From Burkholderiales bacterium (GTDB lineage Bacteria > Pseudomonadota > Gammaproteobacteria > Burkholderiales > SG8-39), in contig JAICPQ010000040.1 of NCBI GenBank assembly GCA_025929745.1, positions 1 to 13,499 of the forward strand: DNA of 13,499 nucleotides, written 5' to 3'. The translations under genes and the position numbers were made by a program. This document shows positions 6,269 to 13,499 of the stretch, piece by piece (the first letter of the stretch is position 1; each line of letters begins with the position of its first letter). The notes beneath the pieces were generated by a model. It had not been told where the DNA came from, searched no databases, and saw only the letters and a program-made list of their open reading frames with translations.

Positions 6269-9200
6269 ATGACCGATCCGACGCTCCTCTCCTGGATCAA
6301 CACCGAGGTCGAGCGCGCGCTCGCCTTCGTCCAGGAGTCGCTCGCCAGGTTCTCCGCCGCACCGCAGAACGAGGCGGTGCTGCAGCCGTGCCCGGAGCAC
6401 CTGCATCAGGTGAGCGGGGCGCTGCGCATGGTCGGGCTTTCGGGCGCGACGCGCGTGTGCGAGGCAATCGAAGGCAGTTTCGCGAGCCTCGGCGCGGCGC
6501 GGCCGACACCGGCGGCCACGGCTGTCATTGATCGAGCGGTGGTCGCGCTCAAGAACTTCGTAGGGGAACTCGCGCGCGGCCACGCCGACGTGCCGCTGCG
6601 GCTTTTCCCGGTATACCGCGACCTGGCAAGTCTGCTGGGCAAAGGCACTGTCTCCGAGAAGGACCTCTTCTACCCCGATGTCAGCCTTCCGGCGCCGCGG
6701 CACCCGAAAGAAACCGCGGTACCGGACGACGAGCTTGCCCCCTATCTGCAGGCGCAACGCGGGCGTTTCCAGCGCGGCTTGCTCGCCTGGCTGCGCGGTG
6801 CGCCGGCGGGCCTTGCCGAGATGCGCGCCGCGCTCGACGCGCTCCACCAGCTCGCCATACAGCTGCCTGAGCCGCGCGCGCTGTGGTGGGCGGCCGTGGG
6901 CCTCGTGGATTCGCTTGAAAACGATTCGGCCTCGGATCCGCAGTGGCTGAGCGCCGCGAAGGTCGTCTGTAACCGGCTCGACTTTCAGATTCGCGACCTT
7001 GCCGGCGGCAACGCCAAGAATGGCGAACCCCTGCTGCGCGAAGTGCTCTATTCGATCGCGCGCCGCCCGGCGCTTACGGCCCGCATGCGCGACGTGCAGA
7101 CGCGCTATGAGCTGGAGAGCCTTTTCCCGCGGCAGGAAAGGACGCCGGTCGAGCCTCTCGAGATGGACGCGGAGCGCCTCGAGGCGGCGCTTTTCGACAT
7201 GCACTCGCGCCTTGATTCCCTCAAGCGCGCCTGGGAGCAGTACACCACCGGCGACGCCGACAAGGCGCGCGCCTTTCGCGAGCGCGTCGCCGACTTCAAG
7301 GGGAGGACCAAGGACCTCGGCAACCAGCACCTGATCAAGCTGCTCGACGCGATCGCGCTGGTCGCCGGGAAGCTTCCGGACCCCTATCCGCGCGGCGAGC
7401 AGATGATGGTGGTCGAGATGGCCGCGGCGTTCCTGCTGGTGGAGCACGTCATCGACCATTTCTCGAGCCCCGCCGACGACCTCGGTGTGCAGATCGTCAT
7501 CATGGGCGGCTGGCTGCTCGACGCCGCGACCGGCCGGTCGACCGGCGAACCGCCGCCGGGCCTGCGGCGCGACCTCACCGAGCGGATCGGCGCGCTGCAG
7601 CTGCGCGCGCACGTGGCGAAGGAGATCCTCGCCAACCTGCATCACGTGGAGCAGGCGCTCGACGCGTACGCGCGGCAGAACGCCGAGCGCGGCACGCTCG
7701 CCGAACTGCAGCCTTATCTGCGCCAGATGCACGGCGCGCTGAGCGTACTCGGCTTCCCGGGCGCGGCGCGCGCGGTGTCCCTTTGCGAGAACATGATCCT
7801 CGCGCAGGCACGCGGCGAGGGTGGCGAGCCCGACGACTTGGACTGGATCGCCGAGGGTCTGTCGAGCGTGGGCTTCTTCCTCGAGCCGTGCCGCCAGGGC
7901 CGCGAGCCGCAGGAGGAGGCGATCGCGCTCTTCTTCCGCCGCTACGACAAGCGAGCGACGCCGCGCGGTCCGGACGCCACCTTGCCGATCGATTATCCGG
8001 CGCGCCGCGTGCCGCCCGTCGAGCCAACGCCGACGCCGGCCGGCCGCCCCGGGGTGGACGCCGAGCTGCTGCAGGTGTTCCTCGAGGAAGCGGGCGAGGT
8101 CCTGGAAACCATCCAAAAGGCGCTGCCGGTCTGCCGCCACAAGCCCGAAGACCGGGAAGCGCTTGTCTCGGTGAGGCGCGCTTTCCATACGCTCAAGGGC
8201 AGCGGCCGCATGGTCGGCCTGATGGATGTCGGCGAAGCCGCCTGGCAGGTCGAGCAGGTGACCAATCTGTGGCTCGAGCAGATGCGCCCGGTCAGCGAAG
8301 AACTCCTCGAGCTTCTCGAGACGGCGTACGCAGCGTTCTCGGAGTGGATCGGCAAGCTGCGCGGGCCAGGGCTTGACTCGACCATCGATGATTCGAGGAT
8401 CGCGGCGCTCGCCGCGCGCGCAAAAGCCACGCCCAATACCGAGGTGACGGTGGGCAACGTCACCATCACGCGCAACCTCTACGAGATCTATACCAAGGAG
8501 GCCGCCGAGCACATCAAAGTGCTGCGCGAGGAATGCGCGAAGTGGCGCGCGGCGATCCCCGCGGCCACGTCGGCGGACTTCATGCGCGCCGCGCACACGC
8601 TCGCCAGCACCTCGCGCACCGCCGGATTCGGACTGCTCGCCGAGCGCAGCGCGGTGCTGGAGCAGTGGAGCGGCTATTCCAAGGAAATCACCGAGGCGGC
8701 CGACGCGCACGTCGTCGAAGCGGCCGTGGCCGACCTCGGCTCGATGGTCGAGGACATCACGCAGGGGGCCGCGCCGGCCGCCGAGCGTGCGCCGCAGGAT
8801 GCGCTGCGCGCGCTGCTCCAGCGGCTCGAAGCCGCGCGCCTTGCGCCGCCACCCGCGCCGCCGGTGCGCGAGAAGCGCGTCATGCGCGACGACATCGACG
8901 AGCAGCTGCTGCCGGTGTTCCTCGAAGAAGCGCAGCAACTCGTTCCCGACCTCGGCGCGGACTTGCGCGACTGGAAGGCGGATCCTTCCGACGCCAAGGT
9001 CTCGCAGTCGCTGCGGCGCCTCTTGCATACGCTGAAGGGTAGCGCCCGCATGGCAGGTGCCATCCGCCTGGGCGAGCTGTGCCACGTGATGGAAAGCCGG
9101 ATCGAGGAGGCACTCGAGACGGGCGGCGCGCTGCCTGCGGACCTCTTCGAATTTCTCGAGGAGCGCATGGACCGGCTCTCGGCCGACGTCGAGCGCATGC

Positions 9201-11080
9201 GCGCGCCGAAGGCCGCGCCGGTCACCGTAGCCGCGGCGCACGCGCCGAAAGCCGAACGCCCGCTTCCGGTTGCTGCGGGACTCCTGCGCGTCAACGCCGA
9301 CACGCTGGATGAGCTCATCAACGACGCTGGCGAAATCGCCATCGCTCGAACGCGCGCGGAAGCCGAGATGCGCGCGATCAAACAGGCGCTCGCCGATCTC
9401 GCGGACAGCGTGACGCGGCTGCGCGCGCAGCTGCGCGAGGTCGAGGTGCAGGCCGACAGCCAGATGCAGTCGCGCCTCTCCATCATGGACGAGAAGCGCA
9501 GCGAATTCGACCCGCTCGAGTTCGATCGCTATACGCGCCTGCAGGAGCTCACGCGGCTCATGGCGGAGAGCTTGAACGACGTGCTGTCGATCGAGCATGG
9601 CCTGCACAAGCACATCGGCGACACCGACGCCGCGCTCGTGCAGCAGGCGCGCATCAGCCGCGAAGTGCAGCAGGCGCTGATGCGCGTGCGCGCGGTGCCG
9701 TTCGCTAACTTGAGCGAGCGGCTCTACCGCCTCGTACGCCAGACCGCGCGCGACGTGGGCAAGAAAGCCGAGCTCGAGGTGACCGGGGTCGAGGTCGAGC
9801 TCGACCGCGGCGTGCTGGAACGCATCGCCGCGCCGCTCGAGCACATGCTGCGCAACGCGCTCGTGCACGGCGTGGAGACACCCGAGGCGCGCATCGCCGC
9901 CGGCAAGCCGGAGTCCGGCCGCATCGCGATCACGCTGCGCCAGGAGGCCAACGAAATCGCGCTCGTGCTCTCCGATGACGGGGCCGGCTTCGATCTCGAA
10001 GCGCTGCGGAATGAAGGGGCCGACTTGGGCCTTCTTCCCGCGGACCATGAGCCGACCGAAGCCGAGCTCGCGCAGCTCGTCTTCGCCACGGGCGTTTCGA
10101 CGGCCGCCACGGTCACGGAGGTGGCCGGACGCGGCGTCGGCATGGACGTCGTGCGAAGCGAAATCACCGCGATCGGCGGGCGCATTGACCTCTCCACAAC
10201 GCGCGGCGTCGGCACCACCTTCACGATGTACCTGCCGCTCACGCTCGCCGTTTCCCAGGCGGTGCTGGTGCGCAGCGGCGGGAACGTCATCGCGCTCGCC
10301 GCCTCGACGGTGGAGCAGGTGCTGCGTCTGAAGCAGGACGCGCTCAAGGCGCTGTACGACAAGAACGTGCTCGAGTTCCAGGACCGCAGCTACTCGCTGT
10401 ACGCGATGCAGCAGCTGCTGGGCGGCACCGCTTCGGGCGACCTGCAGCCGTACAACTCGGTGCTGCTCCTGAGGAGCGGCGCCCAGCGCATCGCCGTGCA
10501 CGTCGACGAGCTCCTCGGCAACCAGGAAATCGTGGTGAAGGCGATCGGGCCGCAGCTCGGCCGCGTGCCCGGCGTGACCGGCGCGACGGTGCTTGCGGAC
10601 GGACGCATCGCGCTGATCTTCAACCCGGTGCAGCTCGCGCAGCGCACCAAGGTCGCGCCGCTCGCGCCGCCGCGCGTCGTGCATACCACCTCGGTAAAGG
10701 CCGCGTTGGCGCCGTTCGTCATGGTGGTAGACGACTCGCTGACCGTCCGCAAGATCACCGGCCGCTTGCTCGAGCGCGAGGGCTACCGGGTGATCACGGC
10801 GAAGGACGGCGTCGACGCCATCGAGCAGATGGCCGAGGCGCTGCCCAAGGTGCTCCTCGTGGACATCGAGATGCCGCGCATGGACGGCTTCGAGCTCGCG
10901 CGCCACGTGCGCGGCGACGCGCGCATGCAGGAGATCCCGATGATCTTCATCTCCTCGCGCACCGCGGAGAAGCATCGTACCCAGGCGGCGCAGCTCGGCG
11001 TAAACGCCTTCCTCGGCAAGCCCTACGCCGACGCTGAGCTTCTGCAGCTCGTCGCCAAGTACGTCGGCACCACCTCGTGA
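6269..11080 (+). CDS. chpA: Hybrid CheA-type histidine kinase ChpA/PilL with multiple HPt domains and receiver
   Basis: A 1603-residue kinase. HPt-like modules are centred on His46 (HQVSGALRMVGL, no lysine), on Arg485 (RQMHGALSVLG, phospho-histidine lost), on His640 (HTLKGSGRMVGL, canonical), on His776 (HTLASTSRTAG, lysine replaced) and on His920 (HTLKGSARMAG, canonical). The CheA core follows: dimerisation helices about 1005-1180; an ATPase domain about 1185-1325 with an N-box around His1192 (HMLRNALVHGVE), DDGAGFD at 1236 and GRGVGMDVV; then a CheW-like domain about 1327-1465. A C-terminal receiver has Asp1488/1489, phospho-acceptor Asp1532 (LVDIEMPRMDGFE) and Lys1584. It should phosphorylate PilG, PilH and its own receiver. 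It is shorter than the 2472-residue P. aeruginosa ChpA, which has more HPt modules. It starts 9 bp after pilJ, and its TGA overlaps the next GTG. Confidence 0.92.
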   Translation: MTDPTLLSWINTEVERALAFVQESLARFSAAPQNEAVLQPCPEHLHQVSGALRMVGLSGATRVCEAIEGSFASLGAARPTPAATAVIDRAVVALKNFVGELARGHADVPLRLFPVYRDLASLLGKGTVSEKDLFYPDVSLPAPRHPKETAVPDDELAPYLQAQRGRFQRGLLAWLRGAPAGLAEMRAALDALHQLAIQLPEPRALWWAAVGLVDSLENDSASDPQWLSAAKVVCNRLDFQIRDLAGGNAKNGEPLLREVLYSIARRPALTARMRDVQTRYELESLFPRQERTPVEPLEMDAERLEAALFDMHSRLDSLKRAWEQYTTGDADKARAFRERVADFKGRTKDLGNQHLIKLLDAIALVAGKLPDPYPRGEQMMVVEMAAAFLLVEHVIDHFSSPADDLGVQIVIMGGWLLDAATGRSTGEPPPGLRRDLTERIGALQLRAHVAKEILANLHHVEQALDAYARQNAERGTLAELQPYLRQMHGALSVLGFPGAARAVSLCENMILAQARGEGGEPDDLDWIAEGLSSVGFFLEPCRQGREPQEEAIALFFRRYDKRATPRGPDATLPIDYPARRVPPVEPTPTPAGRPGVDAELLQVFLEEAGEVLETIQKALPVCRHKPEDREALVSVRRAFHTLKGSGRMVGLMDVGEAAWQVEQVTNLWLEQMRPVSEELLELLETAYAAFSEWIGKLRGPGLDSTIDDSRIAALAARAKATPNTEVTVGNVTITRNLYEIYTKEAAEHIKVLREECAKWRAAIPAATSADFMRAAHTLASTSRTAGFGLLAERSAVLEQWSGYSKEITEAADAHVVEAAVADLGSMVEDITQGAAPAAERAPQDALRALLQRLEAARLAPPPAPPVREKRVMRDDIDEQLLPVFLEEAQQLVPDLGADLRDWKADPSDAKVSQSLRRLLHTLKGSARMAGAIRLGELCHVMESRIEEALETGGALPADLFEFLEERMDRLSADVERMRAPKAAPVTVAAAHAPKAERPLPVAAGLLRVNADTLDELINDAGEIAIARTRAEAEMRAIKQALADLADSVTRLRAQLREVEVQADSQMQSRLSIMDEKRSEFDPLEFDRYTRLQELTRLMAESLNDVLSIEHGLHKHIGDTDAALVQQARISREVQQALMRVRAVPFANLSERLYRLVRQTARDVGKKAELEVTGVEVELDRGVLERIAAPLEHMLRNALVHGVETPEARIAAGKPESGRIAITLRQEANEIALVLSDDGAGFDLEALRNEGADLGLLPADHEPTEAELAQLVFATGVSTAATVTEVAGRGVGMDVVRSEITAIGGRIDLSTTRGVGTTFTMYLPLTLAVSQAVLVRSGGNVIALAASTVEQVLRLKQDALKALYDKNVLEFQDRSYSLYAMQQLLGGTASGDLQPYNSVLLLRSGAQRIAVHVDELLGNQEIVVKAIGPQLGRVPGVTGATVLADGRIALIFNPVQLAQRTKVAPLAPPRVVHTTSVKAALAPFVMVVDDSLTVRKITGRLLEREGYRVITAKDGVDAIEQMAEALPKVLLVDIEMPRMDGFELARHVRGDARMQEIPMIFISSRTAEKHRTQAAQLGVNAFLGKPYADAELLQLVAKYVGTTS

Positions 11081-12384
11081 AGGTCGAGACCCCTGCGGCG
11101 CAGCAGGCGATCGGCAAGTATCCGCTCATCCGCGAGATCGGCATCGGGGCCACGAGCCGCGTGTACCTCGCGCGCGACCCCTTCGCGGAGCGAGACGTCG
11201 CCATCAAGGTGCTGCAGTTCAAGCAGGGGGCCGATCCCGATACCGAGCGCATCATGCACAAGACGTTCGTCGCCGAAGCCTCGCTCGCCGGCAAGCTCCG
11301 CCACCCGCACATCATCGATATCTACGACGCGGTGGTCGAGCCCGACCGCAGCTACCTGGTGATGGAGTACGTCGCCGGCAAGACGCTGGAAGAGCACTCG
11401 AGCCCGGGCAACCTCCTGCCGCTGCCCAAGGTCGTCGAGATCATCTTCAAGTGCATCCGCGCGCTGGAGTACGCCTTCCAGAACGGCATCATCCACCGCG
11501 ACATCAAGCCGGGGAACATCATCCTCTCCGCCGACGGCGAGACCAAGGTGGGCGACTTCGGCGCCTCCTTCCAGCAGCGCCTCGATGACCGCACGACGCA
11601 GCTGAAGGGCATCGGCTCGCCGGCGTACATGTCGCCCGAGCAGCTTCGCATGGAGACGCTCACCCACCAGACCGATATCTACTCGCTCGGCGTGACCATG
11701 TTTCGGCTGCTCACCGGGCGCCTGCCGCACGAGGCGGGCAGCCAGGTCGCGCTCAGCTACGCGATCATCAATACGACGCCGCCGAAACCTTCCACGCACC
11801 GGCCCGATCTGCCGCCGCTCTTGGACGAGATCGTGATGAAGGCGATCGCGAAGGATCCGGCGCAGCGCTACCGCTCGTGGCTCGATTTCGGCAAGGACAT
11901 GACGCGCGCCTTCATGAACCTGCGCGTCGAAATGACCTCACCCACGCCGGCCTCGGACTCGGAGAAGTTCGGCAAGCTGCGCGACATGCCCTTCTTTCGC
12001 GACTTCGGCGACGTGCAGCTCTGGGAAGTGGTGCGCGTGGCGAGCTGGCTCACCATCGATCCCGGCTCCGTGCTCATGCGCGAGAACGAGCAGGGCGACA
12101 GCTTCTACGTTCTCGTCGAAGGAGAGTGCGAAGTCTCGCTCCTCGGCAAAACCCTCACGGTTCTCAAACCCGGCGGCGTCTTCGGCGAAATCCTCTACTT
12201 CGCCGATCAGGTGGAGCGCCGCACCACCACCGTCACCGCGAAGACCCGCATCACCGCATTGCAGATCAAGGCCGGCGCCCTGCGCATCGCCACACCCGCG
12301 TGCCAGGTCGGCTTCAACAAAGCCTTCATGCGCGTCCTCGTCGAGCGCCTCGGCCAGGCCAACCGCCAGCTCGCGCAGCGGTAG
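11077..12384 (+). CDS. Ser/Thr protein kinase fused to a C-terminal cyclic-nucleotide-binding domain
   Basis: A 435-residue protein starting at GTG 11077, whose last bases form the chpA stop (GTGA, 4-bp overlap). The first in-frame ATG is at codon 60, beyond the glycine-rich loop, so GTG must be the start. The N-terminal Hanks-type kinase domain (about 15-275) is intact: loop GIGATSRVYLA, Lys44 in VAIKVL, HRDIKPGNI with catalytic Asp142, DFG at Asp160, and SPE at Glu188. The C-terminal part (about 300-425) is a Crp/PKA-R-like cNMP barrel with GDSFYVLVEGECEVSLLG, a phosphate-binding cassette FGE at 369-371 and Arg382 in RTTTV. No transmembrane segment is evident, so it is probably cytosolic. 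I infer cyclic nucleotide control of the kinase, linked to Pil-Chp signalling by tight coupling to chpA. Substrate and ligand are unknown. Confidence 0.88.
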   Translation: MKVETPAAQQAIGKYPLIREIGIGATSRVYLARDPFAERDVAIKVLQFKQGADPDTERIMHKTFVAEASLAGKLRHPHIIDIYDAVVEPDRSYLVMEYVAGKTLEEHSSPGNLLPLPKVVEIIFKCIRALEYAFQNGIIHRDIKPGNIILSADGETKVGDFGASFQQRLDDRTTQLKGIGSPAYMSPEQLRMETLTHQTDIYSLGVTMFRLLTGRLPHEAGSQVALSYAIINTTPPKPSTHRPDLPPLLDEIVMKAIAKDPAQRYRSWLDFGKDMTRAFMNLRVEMTSPTPASDSEKFGKLRDMPFFRDFGDVQLWEVVRVASWLTIDPGSVLMRENEQGDSFYVLVEGECEVSLLGKTLTVLKPGGVFGEILYFADQVERRTTTVTAKTRITALQIKAGALRIATPACQVGFNKAFMRVLVERLGQANRQLAQR

Positions 12385-12578
12385 TCCACCGGTCGGACAA
12401 CCAGTGGCACACTAAACGGCGTGGTGCTATAGCGCGGTTTGGTGGAGGCGGCGGCTACCGAACGGCTGGTCAGTAGCAGCTAGGGCTGCAGCACTGAAGT
12501 TTCCCTATGGCGGCGGGAATCGATTTTCGGCCCTTGGCGCACGCCTAGGACGTTCTTGGACGGTGGCCGGCCTTTCGA

Positions 12579-12598
12579 TACCCCCAGCGCTACCCCCA
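12579..12598. repeat. Tandem TACCCCCA repeat (TGGGGGTA on the minus strand)
   Basis: Two identical copies of TACCCCCA, at 12579-12586 and 12591-12598, are separated by GCGC. From memory, paired GGGGGTA motifs are often seen close to tyrosine-integrase genes and their attachment sites in proteobacterial islands. No integrase or tRNA is visible here, so calling it an attachment-site remnant is a guess. Confidence 0.35.
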
Positions 12599-12665
12599 CG
12601 GTCCGTCCCCACAGCCGTAAAGCGCACGGGGCGCGTAGGCGCGTGCCTGCGCGGCATTGAGTTGC

Positions 12666-12693
12666 TAGGGCCTGTTAACACTACCAGACCCTA
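12666..12693. terminator. Imperfect hairpin between convergent genes
   Basis: TAGGGCCTG at 12666-12674 pairs with CAGACCCTA at 12685-12693, giving nine positions with one C-A mismatch and a 10-base loop. No clear T-run follows on either strand, so any termination role is uncertain. The left arm and the loop (GGGCCTGTTAACACTA) also resemble a generic insertion-sequence end, but no element was found. Confidence 0.25.
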
Positions 12694-12707
12694 TAAACCT
12701 GAAGAGC

Positions 12708-12728
12708 GGCAAGCCCTAGGGGCTCGCC
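12708..12728 (-). terminator. Hairpin downstream of the minus-strand dehydrogenase
   Basis: GGCAAGCCC at 12708-12716 pairs with GGGCTCGCC at 12720-12728 around a TAG loop, with one mismatch. It lies about 26 bases past the dehydrogenase stop. On the minus strand the following bases (CGCTCTTC) are only weakly T-rich, so it is a marginal intrinsic terminator candidate. Confidence 0.3.
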
Positions 12729-12733
12729 GTCGT

Positions 12734-12749
12734 CAGCCGGGTGCGGCTG
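12734..12749 (-). terminator. Small perfect stem just after the dehydrogenase stop
   Basis: CAGCCG at 12734-12739 and CGGCTG at 12744-12749 form a perfect 6-bp stem with a 4-base loop, 4 bases past the minus-strand stop. It has no T-run. It may act together with the next hairpin at 12708-12728 in ending or stabilising the transcript. Confidence 0.25.
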
Positions 12750-12753
12750 TCGG

Positions 12754-13499
12754 CTACAGGGTGGGAACAGTGCCGCCGTCGATCCGATGCTCGGACCCTG
12801 AGATAGAAGCGGACCGCGAGGACGCCAGGAAGGCGATCAAATCGGCAACCTCTTGTGGTTTGGCGGGTCGGCCCAGTGGAATTCCTCCCAGCCAATCCAT
12901 GACGATTTTTTTGCCGCCTTCGTAGTCCGTTCCGGCCTCTGCAGCCATCCGCTCCGCAAACGCTACGGAAGCCTCGGTCTCGATCCAGCCCGGCGCAACG
13001 CTCAGCACGCGAACTCCCTTCGGCATCACCTCCCTTGCCAGAGACTTGCTGTAGGTAGTGAGGGCCCCCTTGGCCGCGGCGTAGGCGGTAGTGGACGCGG
13101 GCAGAGGCAGTACGCGCTGGATGGAGCTGACGTGGATGATGACACCTGAGCCTTGAGCCAGCATCGCTGGCAGCAGCGCACGATCCAGACGTACCGCAGG
13201 CATCAAGTTCAGGTTCAACTCGGCGAACCAGTGCTCATCGCTGATCGCAGCGAAACCGCCACCGGGAGTTTTTGAGCCGCCGAGCACGTTGATCAAGATG
13301 TCGACGCCGCCCCAATCTTGGAGGATGGTCTGAGCAAGGTGACTCGTGCCTTCCGCCGTCGACAGGTCGGCGGCTACGTAGGTGACCCCTGCCACCGGCT
13401 GCGCTGGCACAGTGCGCGCGGATGTCGCCACCCGAGCGCCGGCCTCCGCAAGGGTTTTCACGACTGCAGCGCCAAGGCCCAGCGTGCCGCCGGTAACCA
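12754..13499 (-). CDS. Short-chain dehydrogenase/reductase (SDR), 5' end outside the window
   Basis: The frame ends with TAG (complement of 12754-12756) and stays open to the window end, where the cofactor motif TGGTLGLG (TGxxxGxG) is encoded at about 13470-13495. The start codon therefore lies just beyond 13499, and the internal GTG at 13461 is not the true start. Classical SDR features follow in order: VTYVAADLS (the acidic turn after the nucleotide-binding strand), NVLGG in place of NNAG, a serine in HVSSIQ, TAYAAAKG giving the Tyr-x3-Lys catalytic pair, and PGWIETEA. The C-terminus is a typical SGSEHRIDGGTVPTL. It would be a cytosolic NAD(P)-dependent oxidoreductase of about 250-260 residues. 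Substrate cannot be told. It is convergent to the operon, apparently unrelated to it, and its codon use looks less GC3-biased. Confidence 0.85.
   Translation of the reverse strand, partial: VTGGTLGLGAAVVKTLAEAGARVATSARTVPAQPVAGVTYVAADLSTAEGTSHLAQTILQDWGGVDILINVLGGSKTPGGGFAAISDEHWFAELNLNLMPAVRLDRALLPAMLAQGSGVIIHVSSIQRVLPLPASTTAYAAAKGALTTYSKSLAREVMPKGVRVLSVAPGWIETEASVAFAERMAAEAGTDYEGGKKIVMDWLGGIPLGRPAKPQEVADLIAFLASSRSASISGSEHRIDGGTVPTL

Larger units (their letters stand above)
12385..12753. other. Non-coding stretch between two convergent genes
   Basis: About 370 bases separate the kinase stop from the stop of the minus-strand dehydrogenase. I see no supported gene, tRNA or conserved RNA. It holds a GCTATAGC palindrome near 12426-12433, a small GCAGC-TAGG-GCTGC stem at 12476-12489, a tandem 8-mer at 12579-12598 and three hairpins between 12666 and 12749. 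A plus-strand open frame at 12563-12925 runs antisense into the dehydrogenase and is not credible. The stretch probably holds transcription ends for both genes and perhaps debris of past integration. Confidence 0.5.

Noticed and set aside
6263..10975. A 1570-codon open frame on the minus strand, antisense to chpA
   Set aside because: It mirrors chpA in a register kept open by the strong G/C third-position bias. The translation is rich in Arg, His, Ala and Leu with no recognisable domain, while the plus-strand frame has clear HPt, kinase, CheW and receiver motifs.
11023..11799. A 258-codon minus-strand frame inside the Ser/Thr kinase gene
   Set aside because: Antisense to an intact kinase domain with all catalytic motifs; no motif of its own.
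12476..12489. GCAGC-TAGG-GCTGC hairpin as terminator of the long operon
   Set aside because: The stem is only 5 bp and no T-run follows; it lies about 90 bases after the kinase stop. Not strong enough to call separately.
12671..12690. Insertion-sequence inverted repeat suggested by GGGCCTGTTAACACTA
   Set aside because: No matching opposite end, target duplication or transposase gene is present in the window; the resemblance is only from memory.
12563..12925. A 120-codon plus-strand ORF
   Set aside because: It overlaps the dehydrogenase antisense, is rich in Pro and Arg with no recognisable motif, and has no convincing ribosome binding site.

Overview
The window is GC-rich, densely coding bacterial DNA with strong G/C bias at third codon positions. 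The gene content suggests a proteobacterium, most likely a betaproteobacterium. The two reasons are a TctC/Bug-type solute-binding protein at the left edge, a family greatly expanded in Burkholderiales and relatives, and a Pil-Chp (type IV pilus chemosensory) cluster. The genus cannot be read from this sequence alone.

Left part (1-1595): the 3' end of a TctC-family periplasmic binding protein, then a short 2Fe-2S ferredoxin-like ORF, then a class A FAD-dependent monooxygenase, all on the plus strand. The ferredoxin ORF stops where its second domain should begin. The flavoprotein's FAD-binding Rossmann motif lies upstream of its first usable start codon. The junction around 390-459 therefore looks damaged, frameshifted or fused.

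Centre (1788-12384): seven plus-strand genes with gaps of 14, 0, 9, 12 and 9 bp and then a 4-bp overlap, almost certainly one operon. The order is pilG, pilH, pilI, a periplasmic Peripla_BP_6-type substrate-binding protein, pilJ, a chpA/pilL-type hybrid CheA with several HPt domains and a C-terminal receiver, and a Ser/Thr protein kinase fused to a cyclic-nucleotide-binding domain. In the known Pseudomonas aeruginosa system (pilGHIJK-chpABC), PilJ signals through PilI to ChpA, which phosphorylates PilG and PilH to control pilus extension/retraction and cAMP synthesis. Here no pilK (CheR methyltransferase) or chpB (CheB methylesterase) is present. Instead there is a secreted binding protein directly before the receptor gene and a kinase with a putative cNMP sensor directly after chpA. 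The simplest inference is a Pil-Chp variant with a soluble ligand-binding co-receptor at the input and a cAMP-responsive Ser/Thr kinase at the output or feedback end.

Right part (12385-13499): a roughly 370-bp non-coding stretch with several small hairpins and a tandem TACCCCCA repeat, then a short-chain dehydrogenase on the minus strand, convergent to the operon and cut by the window end. Its third codon positions look less GC-biased than those of the pil genes. No tRNA, rRNA, CRISPR array or transposase gene was recognised.
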